From NCBI GenBank assembly GCA_905250115.1, contig CAJNOI010000094.1, positions 130,311-194,310 on the forward strand: a stretch of 64,000 nt of DNA, given 5' to 3'. The first letter of the stretch is position 1. Each line of letters opens with the position of its first letter. Source of the DNA: Adineta steineri (taxonomy: Eukaryota > Rotifera > Eurotatoria > Adinetida > Adinetidae). Shown here in pieces: positions 53,146 through 64,000 of the stretch. Position numbers and translations under genes: made by a program. The notes below the pieces were generated by a model. That model was not told where the DNA came from, searched no databases, and was given only the letters and a program-made list of their open reading frames with translations.

Positions 53146-53940
53146 ATGTCATCGAAAAATTCACTTGGAGACTATGAGGAAAAACGTGATTTTAAAAAAA
53201 CAAATGAACCAAAACCATCAGATAATGATATTAATACAAATGAATATCGATTTGTTGTTCAAGAACATCATGCGTCCATACTTCATTTTGATTTTCGACT
53301 AGAATATAATGGTGTTATGAAAAGGTAGATTTAGAATTCAAAATACAATATGTATATGTATTTTATTCTTTTATAGTTGGTATGTATAATAGAATCTTGA
53401 CAAGAAAAATAGATTATTAAAGATAATATAAACAGGTCGATACCAAAAGGACCAAGTTTGAATCCTCGGGATAAACGTTTAGCAATTATGGTTGAAGATC
53501 ATCCAATACCATATATGAATTTTGAAGGAAAAATACCAGATGGAGAATATGGAGCAGGTTGTATTTAACTGAGGAAATTTTTACATTATTATTTATTTCT
53601 TTTGTTGTAATTAGGTGAAGTACGTACATGGGATATCGGAACGTATGAACCCTTGGATGAACTTGATACGAATGCAGGAATAGAAAAAGGAAAATTAACA
53701 TTTAAACTTTATGGAAAAAAATTACAAGGTGAATTTCATATGATTCGATCTCGATTTGGATCAAATCAGCGTGCAAATCAATGGCTTCTAATGAAGAAAA
53801 AAGATGAATTTGCTGATGAAAATTTTGTACTTGAACGTATATTAAATTATGGTTCACGACGTGATTTACAACCATTTACTCAAGGAAAAAGACAACGACA
53901 ATCAACATCACCTAAACGAACTACGAAAAAACGTTCATAA
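53146..53940 (+). CDS. Stand-alone LigD-type DNA 3'-phosphoesterase
   Basis: Four exons: 53146-53324, a proposed 3-nt microexon 53377-53379, 53436-53557, 53615-53940, giving 209 residues. It matches the N-terminal phosphoesterase (PE) module of bacterial DNA ligase D, a Mn-dependent enzyme that cleans 3' ends (3'-phosphate and 3'-ribonucleoside) before end joining. The N-terminal signature [16 protein letters not shown] is present. Residues R14, D15, E21, H41, H47, D49, R51, H83 and Y87 sit within one position of the catalytic and metal-binding residues I recall for Pseudomonas LigD PE. Other conserved blocks are [55 protein letters not shown] and [11 protein letters not shown]. The last 25 residues are basic ([17 protein letters not shown]), suggesting nuclear targeting. 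There is no ligase or polymerase domain. The domain is mainly bacterial and archaeal (with some fungal homologues), so horizontal acquisition is plausible. Introns and base composition are host-like. Confidence 0.9.
53377..53379 (+). other. Candidate 3-nt microexon (TTG) in the phosphoesterase gene
   Basis: TTATAG|TTG|GTATGT sits between two good splice sites. Splicing it in gives AG|TTG|G, encoding Ser-Trp, and restores the conserved KSW..PKGP motif of the PE domain. Leaving it out also keeps frame, but gives KR directly before SIPKGP. With it, the flanking introns are 52 and 56 nt, the usual size here. Without it there would be one intron of 111 nt. Confidence 0.65.
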
Positions 53941-55582
53941 TTGTATATTAATCAAATAATCAAGCTTAACTTTGTTTTGTCTAATAAACTACTAGTCATG
54001 ATATTTAACTCATATCTAGATGTATTTGTCGAACAGATTTATTCAATAAAACGAAATTAAAAAAAGAATAACCCACGAAACAATCTGTTATACGCTTCCT
54101 GACAGATATGTAACTATTAAAAGATATTTATGTCATTCTATTATTGAGATAATGATTTTGAATTGTACTTATATTAAATAAATAACATGGTCGTTTTTTT
54201 TCAGATTAAGAAAGAATATCTGTCGAGCTGAAAGGAAAGTGAAGAAAAGGACGGTAATGAAATAGAATAAATATCAATTTTTGTTGAAATTCATGATCAA
54301 GATTAGATTTGTTAATTGTATTAAATACATCGATAACAATCTCTCTTTTGTTAAATTTCAAGATTCAAGAGATTATGTACAGATATTTTTCTTTAGCATT
54401 GATCTGGCTGGTTTGAAATATGTCGATCGATATTCCTACTGAAACTAGACTATAAATGAACCTTCTAATTTCACAACTCACGATGGTTTGAAAGTTTCGG
54501 TATGCACACTACAATTAAAGTACTTAAACTAATCATTTCTTTGCATAATGCGCTTTGTTTTTTGACCTCGAGTCCATTTTGCTAACATTATTTCTTTATA
54601 AATTAACAAAATATGTTCTCCATCAAAAAAAAAAGTCCAATCAATAATTCATGTATAAATCAATTAAGACAGAGTATCTTTTAATAAGCTATCAGTATAC
54701 GAAAGACAAGAAAAATGACTTTCTTATTGGTATCAATCACATATATATATTACGTCTTCTCTTTCTTTTCAAATACTTACACATAAATCTTATTCTTTGT
54801 CATTTTATTTTATTTTATATTTGAACGCGTGCATTTTTCCTTAGTGTATATTTGGCAATAAGGATAAGAGAGGAAATACTCAAAAGCAAGCACGACAATT
54901 GAGAAATTAAACAAAGAAATTTCGAAAGATGAGAGATGTCAAACAGTACGAGAAGTTGAAGATGAAGATGAAGATGAAGAAGAAGAAGAAAACAAACAGT
55001 TAACAGATCAATGGACGAAAAGAGAAAAAAATGAAACATGATTTTCTACTAGACGTGCGCGTAATGAAAGAAACATTTTGTACAAACAAAAAAGAAAAAG
55101 AAAAAGAGAGAAAAAAAAAGCAAAGAGAAGAAAAATTTAATATTCAATCTAAGATATTTATACATTATGTCAATCCCAATTGGTAAAAAATAATGCATTA
55201 ACAGCAACAACAACAACAACAACAAGAAATAAGAACAATACATTTGAGACATTTGACAAATAACAACGATCATACAATATATTGCTGGCTCATAAGATGA
55301 AAGATTGCACAATATGAGATGTATAATATGCACAATCATGAGAGAGAGAAAAAAAACGCACAAAAGGAAAATACTGTCTTATCCTATCTCAATATTTCAT
55401 TTATAGTTGCACATCATGATCATGTTTACAGAAAAGAAAAATACAGGTAAATACTAAAAAAAAACAAAAACAAAAATTTATATTGGTCATGTATGTATAT
55501 TAGACAGAGAAAGAGAAGAAAAAAAAGAAAGGGGTAAAGATAAAGGCACCGATAAGCAAATCATAATTATTAACAAATCTAT
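53941..55582. other. Intergenic, phosphoesterase / E-protein 3' flank
   Basis: About 1.6 kb, AT-rich, with (GAA/GAT)n near 54958-54990, (CAA)n near 55204-55223 and purine runs to 55540. It is probably partly the 3' UTR of the E-protein gene. Leu/Phe-rich frames at 54815-55363 are low-complexity artefacts. Confidence 0.5.
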
Positions 55583-58500
55583 TCATTGTTGCCAATAAGA
55601 TGGTGGTATTGATTGATGCATTTGTTCCATAAAATTCGTTCCATCAGTTGATGAAGATTCATTTGGCATTAATATTTGAGCTTGGGATAAATTCATATTT
55701 CCATTCTGATCTTCAGATTTTTCTTCTTCACGTCGACGTAAACATGCAGCTTTTGGATTTAAATTACGTTCTAACAAATAAGTAAATAATTTAAAAATAA
55801 ATATAAAATTGATTTTATTCTTTACCTCGAACTTGATGTTCAAGTGTTGTTATTAAATTAACTGCTTGTTGAAGTACACCTAATTTTGTAACTGGTTTAT
55901 CATTACGCATATGAATAGCACACATACGACCAAGTTCTTTAAATGCATCATTTATATCTCTAACACGTAATCTTTAAAGAAACGACAAGGAAATTTTTCA
56001 AAAATATTTTTTTTTAAATTTTATTTTCTTACCTTTCGCGAGCATTATTAGCAGCTCGACGATCTTTTTCGCGTCGTTCACGTTCTTCAGGTGTTTCATT
56101 AGGATCAATACTTTCTTCCGATCCGGGTCCACCATGCATATATGATAAATTTAAATGACTATTTGGACTAAGTGTTAATGAACTAAGAAAAAAAGAGATC
56201 ACAAAAAAAATTATTTTCAATTCAAATAAATTTTCTTATTTAACTTACTTTCGTATTTTTGTTGATGATGATGATATTGGGCCAGTACGTATACCACTTG
56301 CACCACCAACAGCAATGGTTAATGGTGTTGCATTCTCTTCTGATATATCACGTCGATGATTAAATTCATGTAATTTACCTGTTGTTAATTGTGATGTACC
56401 ATTTGTTGATGGTGGTGGTTTATTTTCAACATTAACTTTAACTTTATCAAGAGATTCTAATTTTAAATCAGCATTTGCAGATGTTATATTAGCATCAGTT
56501 GATGATGTGGATGATGATGTTGATGATGGATTACCATCTAAAAAAATCGTTTTATGATAAATAAAAATTTAAGTTTTTTTTTTCGATATTTACAAGGTAA
56601 ATATGGATCATGATGTCGATTTCGTGTTGATGTATCCGATGTTGTTGGTACTGCTGCTGCTGTTGCTGCTGCTGTTGGATGACTTAAAAATGGTGGATAT
56701 GTTCCAGTGGAATGTGGATGATGATAACCAGTATAATAATGATGATAATCATTTAATCGAAAAGAATCATCGACATCTAATCTTGGTGGCTAAAATAAAT
56801 TTGAGAATTTTTCTTTTTTCTTTTCGTATTTCATTTATACTAAGAAATCAAATTTGAAGCAGAAAAAAATAATCTATTTCCATTCCCAAAGATTATATAG
56901 ACACATATATTTATACATCAACAAACCTCATTTAAATTGAGTAAACAATAAGAATCATCAGATAGATCAATTAATGATGTCTGATTTTTAAGTTTAGAAA
57001 TATGATGAGGTATTTTTAATAAATAAGAAGAAGACAACAAAAAGAAACTTACAAGAGGATGATATGTTTGTGTAGCATTGACCCATGCTTGACTAGATCC
57101 TAATAAATATTAAATCAATAGAATAAAAGAACATTTTTTTTTCTTTGTATTAAATCTATACCATTCACTGGTGGTGATGCGCCAGATGTTGATGATGTTG
57201 AAGTATAAGGATGATCATTTGGATAAATCTAAAAATAGGTATGTTCAATTTTTGATTTTGCTAAAAAAAACAATTTCATACAGATTGTAATGCTTTGCCA
57301 AGTGTTTCTCCAGTTTGTACTGTTTGTTCATTGCCATTACTCGAATATGTTGGTTGTTGTTGTGGTCGAAAACTTGCCATTGATGGTAAACATGTTCCAT
57401 TGGCATCCGTAAATGTTCCATGATCATTTGGTATATAATTTGATGGTGGTCCTAACCATGGATTACCACTTTGACTATCTAATTGATAAGAAGAAAAAAA
57501 AATTTTTTAGAAAGAAAAAAAAAAATCTTTGCTTTTTACTAACCAACAAAATAATTGGATTCATTTCCATAGACTGATTTCGCATTTGGATATCGTCCAG
57601 GATTTTCCGGATTATAATCTTCTGATGTATAAACCTAATATAAAGAAAAAAGAACGATTGTATAAGAGATCGATAACAAATGTCTTTAGCACATTAATAT
57701 CTAACTTGTTTTGATTGATCTCATGTGTAAATACTTTAGAATAAATCACACAAGTACTCTCTCATCATTATAGATTCCATACTAACTAAATTAATTCGAA
57801 TTAGGGTTTTTTTTTCTTGATTATTATTATCTTTCTTTTCCAATAGAAACATAGAATAATACACATTTGCCAGTAATAAACATCGTTCTATAAATACATA
57901 TATATGTGTATATACAGAACGAAGTTTTGATGATGACTTCATGAAAGAGAAAACACGCGGTATACATTTGCTCATCACTAAAATCAACAGTCTTAGATTG
58001 ACGATGATGATGACGACGACGACGTATCAATTCATAAAAAAAACTTCGAACACCCACTGATTTCTATGTTGACTAATCAAGAGAAAAAGGTTCGTTTGTT
58101 TGTGCTCACTCGGCACGAGATCAAAGGACGTGCGATCGCAATCCATGCTGACATTCACATCGGCTCGATTGAGCAAATGAGAATGTGTTGATTAGCATTA
58201 TCTTTTTTCTACTCGATTCGATCAATTGCCAATAGACAGGAAAAAAGAATCTCTTTCTTCTTCTTCATCTTCATCTTTTTTTTCTGTTTTGTTCTTGAAG
58301 AAACAATTTTAATCCGAAAGATCTTTTACTTTCTTAAGATCAAATAAAACAATACCTGATATGATGGCCGTGAATAGTAGAACATTTATTATATATGTAT
58401 ATATATAAGTATAATGAAGAAAAATATATGATTATTTCATCACAGTTTGTATTATGTCAGACGAAAAAGAAAATATTTAATTGACTTCTAATTATTGTGT

Positions 58501-60727
58501 CAAATAAACTGGACGTATAACATTGCTTGATAAAACCAAAAAAAGAAAGTCAATCGTTATAGGAGACCTTTCACTGGAGCAGCGAGATATCCTTATCTTA
58601 CGATGTGTTAACTAGAGGCGGGAATACGAACAGGAAAGAGAGAAATGAGATGCATATAAAAAAAATCATCATCATCGCTCTCTTTCTTCGTTTTCTTCTT
58701 CTTCTTTTTTTTTTGTTTGCATCGGAAGAAAGAGAAAGGGAAAGGGGGGAGAAAGAGAGAGAGAGAGAGAGCAAGAAGGTGAAATAATAAATATAAAGAC
58801 AAAGGCTTATATCTCAAGCAGGCATCGCGCTCGTCCGGGCGAATGAATAAATCCAGTAACTGAAGATAAACAACTGTATTCTAAGCAATATAATTAGAAC
58901 GAACGAAGTTCTATTCTTATATTAATTTTGCTTATTCTTTAAGCTACATATCTCATTAGACTTTTTTTAATATATATATATATACATATACATGTTTATA
59001 TCGTCAAACAATTACACAAGCTTGTGTCTTCTTTTGTATATATACACATACATAAAGTCGATTAACGCTTCTTATTTTCTTTCTTTTTTTTTACTCATTT
59101 ATCATTGTCGGAAACAAGCAATAGTAACAAACGAATATGTATTATCATATCTCACGACAAGAGAGAGAGAGAGAGAGCGTTTATTACATTGTTTGTCCTT
59201 TTTTTTACATTCACTGCTAAATACATATATTATGTTTACAGAGAGTAAAAGCTTGCAGCGCAGCTGGAAAGCTCGTTCGTGTACCATCGAATGTAGATAA
59301 ACATGACTATTAATTTTATCACATAGAAGAGTTCGGTCAGACAATACATATAATCATATGTATAGAGAAAGAATAAGATAGACAAAGTGAATTTTTCTCA
59401 TTCTCTTCAAAATTCATTTTATTCTTCCAGCTGTTGCACATAGAAGAAAAAAAAATGATGTCACAAGTGAACCGTGAGTTTCTCATTTTCTTTTTCGATT
59501 TTCAAAAAAAAAGGAAAAAAGAAAAGAATAGAGATGATTTTTTTTTTCATCGAATAAATTAACAAAGTTGTCTTCTGACAAAAAAAAGATGTCGTTATGT
59601 CAGAAACAACGACAGCAAATAATTATATCAATTACTCACACGTCAATATTCAATGTCACAAATAAAGATAAAGATATATTTATATATATATATATATAAG
59701 ACAAAGAAAAACTAGAAGAATTTACCAAATATGGTTCATAATGAAGCAAGGTCATTGCTAGTATTGTCTTCAACGATGCCCGACGAATATATGTATATAT
59801 GTATGTGTTCGATGATCAATAAGGCACTAGTATGACTCCCATTCTTTTTTTTCTTCTTCTCTTCTCCCTGTCTCTCTCTCCTGCGCTATTCGCGTGCGTT
59901 CAATTTGGACGAGTGAATTTTTTTTTTAAAATGAGAATGGAAAAGAATGAACGATGTATGTATGTGTTCGCTTGATCTTAACCAGATCGTTCGCATGTAT
60001 AGGAAAAGCAATAAATATCTAATACATTCATCACTAATTTGAGTAAACGTTTAAATAATTACAGAGAGTGACAAAATGTTTTATGACAATAAATAGAAGT
60101 CATAACTTACATTTGTCGGCGGTCGTCGAGGTTTTTCATTCAATTTTTCTATAAATAAAAATACAAAAAAAAATAATAATTTATAATCAATAATAAAAAT
60201 TTCTTACCGGAATATGTCAAATCATTGGTTGTTGTTCGTGATGTCTAAAATATATAAATAAATTGATTATCATTATATAGTTAATTTAACTTACTGGATG
60301 CGATGAAGATAATTCACTAGATCGATCTAGAAAAAAAAGTAACATTCAATAAAACGAACATGAATATTTTGTTATCATACGTAATGGTTCAGATGTTATA
60401 AATGGGTGAAGAATATCACGATTGCTATAATTTCCTTCATAAATCTATCAAAATGAAAATTACATAAATAATCTTTTTATTCTTCTTAATCAAACAAACC
60501 GGTTCGTCATAAGTTGTTGCTGGTATCCAATAATCTAAAAAAAAATTTTTTTTAATGATTTTCAAGAATTAAAATAATAAAATCAAACCTTTATTTGTAT
60601 TTGTCGCATACATAGCTTCAGGATTTGTTGAAGATGGTGGAACTAAAGCTCCATTTGAATACGGAGTTGCTGAATTTAACATCTAAACGAGAGAAGACAA
60701 AAAAATGAATAATAATATATAACAATT

Positions 60728-60758
<31 letters not shown>

Positions 60759-61012
60759 GAAAACATGCAAATAACAATCACAATAGCAAGACATATACCG
60801 ATGATGAAAGTCCAGATGATGCTGAGGATGATGTACTAATAATATTATTTGAAAAACGTGTTCGATGTTTGACCTAAGTCAAAATTTGCGTTTCTTTTTT
60901 TTTGTTGTACTTTTTTTTTTATTAAATAATATGATTATATTGAATATTATTCGTTACTTACAGCATTGAGATCGAGCAGATCGCCAAGTTCTTTATCATT
61001 ATGTAAATTCAT
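55583..61012 (-). CDS. E-protein basic helix-loop-helix transcription factor (TCF3/4/12, daughterless)
   Basis: Class I bHLH factor that dimerises with tissue-specific bHLH proteins on E-boxes. Eighteen exons on the minus strand: 61012-60962, 60873-60799, 60682-60589, 60534-60500, 60444-60381, 60326-60295, 60244-60208, 60148-60111, 57634-57544, 57478-57282, 57228-57162, 57099-57053, 56980-56927, 56789-56594, 56537-56249, 56182-56033, 55971-55826, 55770-55583, giving 616 residues. The N-terminus [17 protein letters not shown] matches the E-protein AD1 activation motif. The bHLH reads [20 protein letters not shown], then [16 protein letters not shown], with the E-protein-specific extension [20 protein letters not shown]. 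The middle is Ser/Pro/His-rich. A 2.5-kb intron (57635-60110) separates the AD1 part from the rest. In vertebrates, internal promoters in this position make short isoforms. Confidence 0.95.
57635..60110. other. Long intron of the E-protein gene
   Basis: A 2.5-kb intron holding simple repeats: (TTC)n near 58256-58276, (GA)n near 58757-58771 and 59160-59179, and TA repeats near 58972-58982 and 59679-59696. Short frames inside are repeat-driven and are not called. Confidence 0.6.
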
Positions 61013-61876
61013 TTTTATATCACTCGATATCTAAACTATAATCAATTTTATATTTTAGTTATCGATATTCAACTGATCATTGATTGAAACAAACAATAAA
61101 CAAGCTAGCAAACAGAGACAATACTCATTCGAGAAAAATGACGAACAAGACAAAGGATAAGATAGGGGGCGTTATCGATCGATTAAGTATTTATAAAAAA
61201 AATGGCTACATATCTATATATATTATTCTGAGATATTATCAAGATCTCGGATGAAATTTTTTTAGTTGAATACTTATTAAAATAATTTATTCACATCTTT
61301 AAATAGTTATTTATTGTCTTCTGTAATTAAAATGACATTCAAAATAAAACGTAGGAGTAATGAAGTACGTTTTTTCTTCTAATTTATTTTATTTTTAGAC
61401 AATATATATATTTTGTATATTAAAAATGAAAGTTTATTTCCGTTGCCTGTTCATTATAATATAAATTAGACGTAGAAATATAATTAAATAGATATGTCCT
61501 GAGAAATCGAACAGTAAATTATTTAAAGATGTTAAATAGTATAGTTTCGATTTTATTTAGATATATATTCTTTATTACAATTATATTGCGTTTTTTTTTC
61601 GTCGATGGGGTCATATATATTTTGTTTTAAATAAATATATGATAGAGAAAAAAACGAGACGACCATACTGAGAAAGACGAATATAAGACCCTAGTGATTT
61701 TTTTCTTCTTATACGTCTTGTCGTCTGTAGCAAATAAATGGAAAAGAACGATGAGATGCCGTCCGCTTTTCTTTTTTTTTCGGAGTAAAAGAGAGAGAGA
61801 GAAAGAAACAGAACAGAGCGCGGTCACATTTTTGTTGAACGAGCCTTCATTCTTTATTTTCCTATACGGGTGAATT
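61013..61876. other. Divergent region between E-protein and EF-hand genes
   Basis: About 860 AT-rich bases with poly-T and (GA)n near 61790-61804. A GTTGCC half-site occurs near 61443. No gene is recognised. Confidence 0.5.
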
Positions 61877-62388
61877 ATGTCGCTTACTGAAGAACGTATC
61901 AATGAAATAAAAGAAATCTTTTCTATGGTTGATGATGATAGTGATGGTTCAATAACACGTTCACAACTTTGTATGTGTCTTCGAGCAATGCAATATTCTA
62001 TTAGTAATCGTGAAATCAATGATTTAATGAAAAAATTTGATTCAGATAAAACAGATCAAATTAATTTTCCACAATTATTACAAATTATTGCGGCGACTGA
62101 ACAACCAAATTTAACAAAACAAACTCAAACAATTTTATCGGCTTTAAAGTTATTTGATACACAAAATGATGGTAAGAACAAAAAAGAAATAATTCGTTTT
62201 TTCTATTTTTATTTATTTATTTTTACATAGAAACAATATCTGAGAATGATTTTCGTTTTCTAATGCAACAAACTGGTGAACAATTATCAAAAGATTCTGT
62301 TGATGATATGATTCAATCAACTGATGCTCGAACAAAAAATGGTCGAATTCAATATCGAAAACTTGTATCAACACTTATTCATTTATAG
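61877..62388 (+). CDS. Calmodulin-like EF-hand protein with degenerate loops
   Basis: Two exons (61877-62171, 62231-62388) give 150 residues, the length and four-hand layout of calmodulin/centrin-type proteins. Loop 1 is residues 19-30 (DDDSDGSITRSQ), with good ligands except Gln instead of Glu at position 12. Loop 2 (residues 55-66, DSDKTDQINFPQ) also has Gln at position 12. Loop 3 (94-105) has Glu in place of the central Gly and Asp at position 12. Loop 4 (DARTKNGRIQYR) has lost several ligands. It therefore probably binds calcium weakly, or at one or two sites only. It starts MSLTEERINEIKEIFSMVDD, close to calmodulin/centrin starts. No specific orthologue is recognised. Confidence 0.85.
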
Positions 62389-62410
62389 AAGACAAATTTT
62401 ATCTATTTAT

Positions 62411-63951
62411 TTATTTAATTTCATTTGGTATTGAAAGTATTTTATTTGAATTTCCACCATTTTGCAAATATTCAATTTGCAAATTTATCATATGATAACG
62501 TAATTGTACGATAATTTTCTCATATTCTTTTAATTTCGTTTTAAGTTTTGTATTATTTAAATGTAAATCATCATTATATGCTTTCCATTCATCTAAAAGT
62601 ATACGATATCGTTGATCATATGTAGTTTTTGTCTGTTCAATTTGTTTTTGATGTTCATCAATTAATTTTATTTGTTGCTCGTTTTGTTTGGCGATCTTAA
62701 AATAAAATATTCAAAAAAAACTATAGATGTTAAAATAAATACATACTTGATCATATAATCGATGAATTTCATCGTTATATTTTCGTCTGATTTCATCGAG
62801 TTGCTGAAGAGTAAAACCTGTACTTTCACGTTGACGATGCTCTTGTTCACGTCTTGCTATATACTGACTACATTTACCATTAGCACGAGTTAATTCATCG
62901 ATTTTTTGTTCAAATATACGTCGTTCATCGTCGGTTAACTAAAGTAAAAAAATTAAAAGATCGATTCATAACAAGTATATACTGAAACACTAGTCGACGA
63001 TCTTTCATTAGAAGAAATATCAAAAGAACCTGGAAAGTACAATGTCAACATTGTCAACTAGTGCACCATATGGCTCGATTAATTTTCGTTTTGTTCTGTT
63101 TTAAGGACAAATTATTTATAACTACGTATTTATTTCCATAATATAACCCTGACTCATGGTTCCTTACGTATACTTATTGCAGTGGCGGATCTAGGATTCT
63201 GGAAGGGAGCGGGGTGATTTTGGTTAAAAACTATTTTATGAGTCCAACCGAAGTAGTGTGAACCTATTTTTTCGTTCATTTTTGCTGTAAAAAATCAAAA
63301 AAAAATTCGGAAGGAGGGGCAATCACCCCCGTCGCTCCGCCCTAAATCCGCCACTGACTTATTGTACTACTCTTTCTTACTTGTTGTTTCTGAGATGTTT
63401 TCAATTTTTCTTCATATTCTGATATCATTTTATTCTAAATTAAATTAAATAAATATAATAATTGATTTCGAAATTATTAATATACTTTTTCAATATTATG
63501 TTCTTCTTGTTTCGATGCAATTAATGCTCGAACAGCTTGTTTATTTTTCTCCAGAACTTGTTCATATTGATAAATATATTCATTTTCCATTTCATGAATT
63601 TTTTTTCTATAATCATTTTCTTTGTCATTTAAAGATTTTTTAACTTGTTCTTTAAATGTTAAAACTTTCGTTTGAAAACTATCAATCATTTGTTGTTTTA
63701 ATTCTGGTAATTCATTTTTAAATTTATTTAATTCATTTAAATATTGATCACGTTCAGATATAACTCTATCTAATTGTTCCGTAGATAGATTTTTTGTTAA
63801 TAATGATAAACGATCATTCATTTCATGTTTTAAATTATCATAATCAAATTTTAAACTATTGATTTCAATTTGTTTACTATTTAATTTTAATTTATAATCA
63901 TCAACTTCATTCTGTAACTGTTTACTTTTTCTATCATCATCAATAAAATCC
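62411..63951 (-). CDS. Long coiled-coil protein, 3' part (5' end beyond the window)
   Basis: Four exons are visible on the minus strand: 63951-63486, 63434-63381, 62938-62747 and 62695-62411, ending in TAA and encoding about 332 residues. Each boundary has GT..AG and phase agreement, and an AG acceptor at 63952-63953 shows that more exons lie outside the window. The sequence is almost entirely heptad-like coiled coil, rich in Lys, Glu, Gln and Leu (for example SERDQYLNELNKFKNELPEL and RRKYNDEIHRLYDQ), ending in NGGNSNKILSIPNEIK. Such proteins are often centrosomal or ciliary, but I cannot name the family. The 442-nt intron 62939-63380 is enlarged by a MITE. The stop lies 23 nt from the stop of the convergent EF-hand gene. 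Confidence 0.8.
63180..63356. mobile_element. hAT-type MITE with 8-bp target duplication
   Basis: A 177-bp element bounded by inverted ends: CAGTGGCGGATCTAGG on the left and, read in reverse, CAGTGGCGGATTTAGG on the right. It is flanked by perfect 8-bp direct repeats ACTTATTG (63172-63179 and 63357-63364). The CAGTGGCGG termini and 8-bp duplication are the hallmarks of hAT superfamily transposons. It has no coding capacity and is markedly more GC-rich than its surroundings. It sits in an intron of the coiled-coil gene. Confidence 0.9.
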
Positions 63952-64000
63952 TTGAAAAAGAAGAAACTTCATATAAAAGAAAATTTCTATAAAATACAAT

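Noticed and set aside
53325-53435. Bacterial contamination as the source of the phosphoesterase
   Set aside because: The gene contains introns with host-type splice sites, shares the local base composition and lies between RAPGEF1 and an E-protein gene.
55049-55363. 104-residue Leu/Phe-rich frame resembling a membrane protein
   Set aside because: Produced by purine-rich runs and a (CAA)n repeat read in antisense. No matching start context or neighbouring exons.

Overview
This is an AT-rich nuclear fragment from a small invertebrate. Every convincing gene is an animal-type gene cut by very short introns (mostly 45-60 nt, GT..AG, with TTTAG or TTTCAG acceptors). A TASK-type K2P channel, a daughterless/TCF-type E protein, RAPGEF1/C3G, ODF3 and ODAD2 together rule out a fungus, plant or most protists. 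The compact introns, low GC and runs of (GAT)n/(TCA)n fit a rotifer; bdelloid is my best guess, inferred from style and not shown by a diagnostic marker.

Layout. 0-4 kb: a poorly supported serine-rich minus-strand gene. 6.4-11.5 kb: complete DNA topoisomerase II (+), convergent with a TASK-like potassium channel (-, 11.9-15.2 kb). 18.3-19.7 kb: membrane-anchored RBR ubiquitin ligase like RNF217 (+). 21.1-21.7 kb: a dead LINE 3' end split by a foldback element. 22.0-24.7 kb: Golgi/lysosomal-type apyrase ENTPD4/7 (+). 25.7-35.0 kb: a run of cilium/flagellum genes: ODF3 (-), ODAD2/ARMC4 (-), a CCDC92-like protein (+) and a coiled-coil protein with a KY-like C-terminus (-), with RFX X-box-like sites in the promoters. 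38.4-39.0 kb: an unrecognised 188-aa protein (-). 40.0-42.8 kb: ARFGAP2/3 (-), head-to-head with a Nup98-autoproteolytic-domain protein (+, 43.4-46.0 kb). 47.0-48.1 kb: glutathione S-transferase (-), head-to-head with RAPGEF1 (+, 48.9-52.7 kb). 53.1-53.9 kb: a standalone LigD-type 3'-phosphoesterase (+). 55.6-61.0 kb: E-protein bHLH factor (-). 61.9-62.4 kb: degenerate calmodulin-like protein (+). 62.4 kb to the right edge: 3' part of a coiled-coil gene (-), with a small hAT-type MITE in one intron.

The most notable item is the 3'-phosphoesterase. This domain is best known as the N-terminal module of bacterial DNA ligase D in end joining. Here it is a separate intron-containing gene between ordinary animal genes, with all the active-site residues I can recall from the bacterial enzyme, and with what appears to be a 3-nt microexon restoring a conserved Ser-Trp. 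It is a good candidate for a horizontally acquired DNA-repair gene.

Exon boundaries were read by eye from splice consensus, reading-frame continuity and remembered family motifs. For most multi-exon genes the inferred exons sum to an exact multiple of three. No database search was run.
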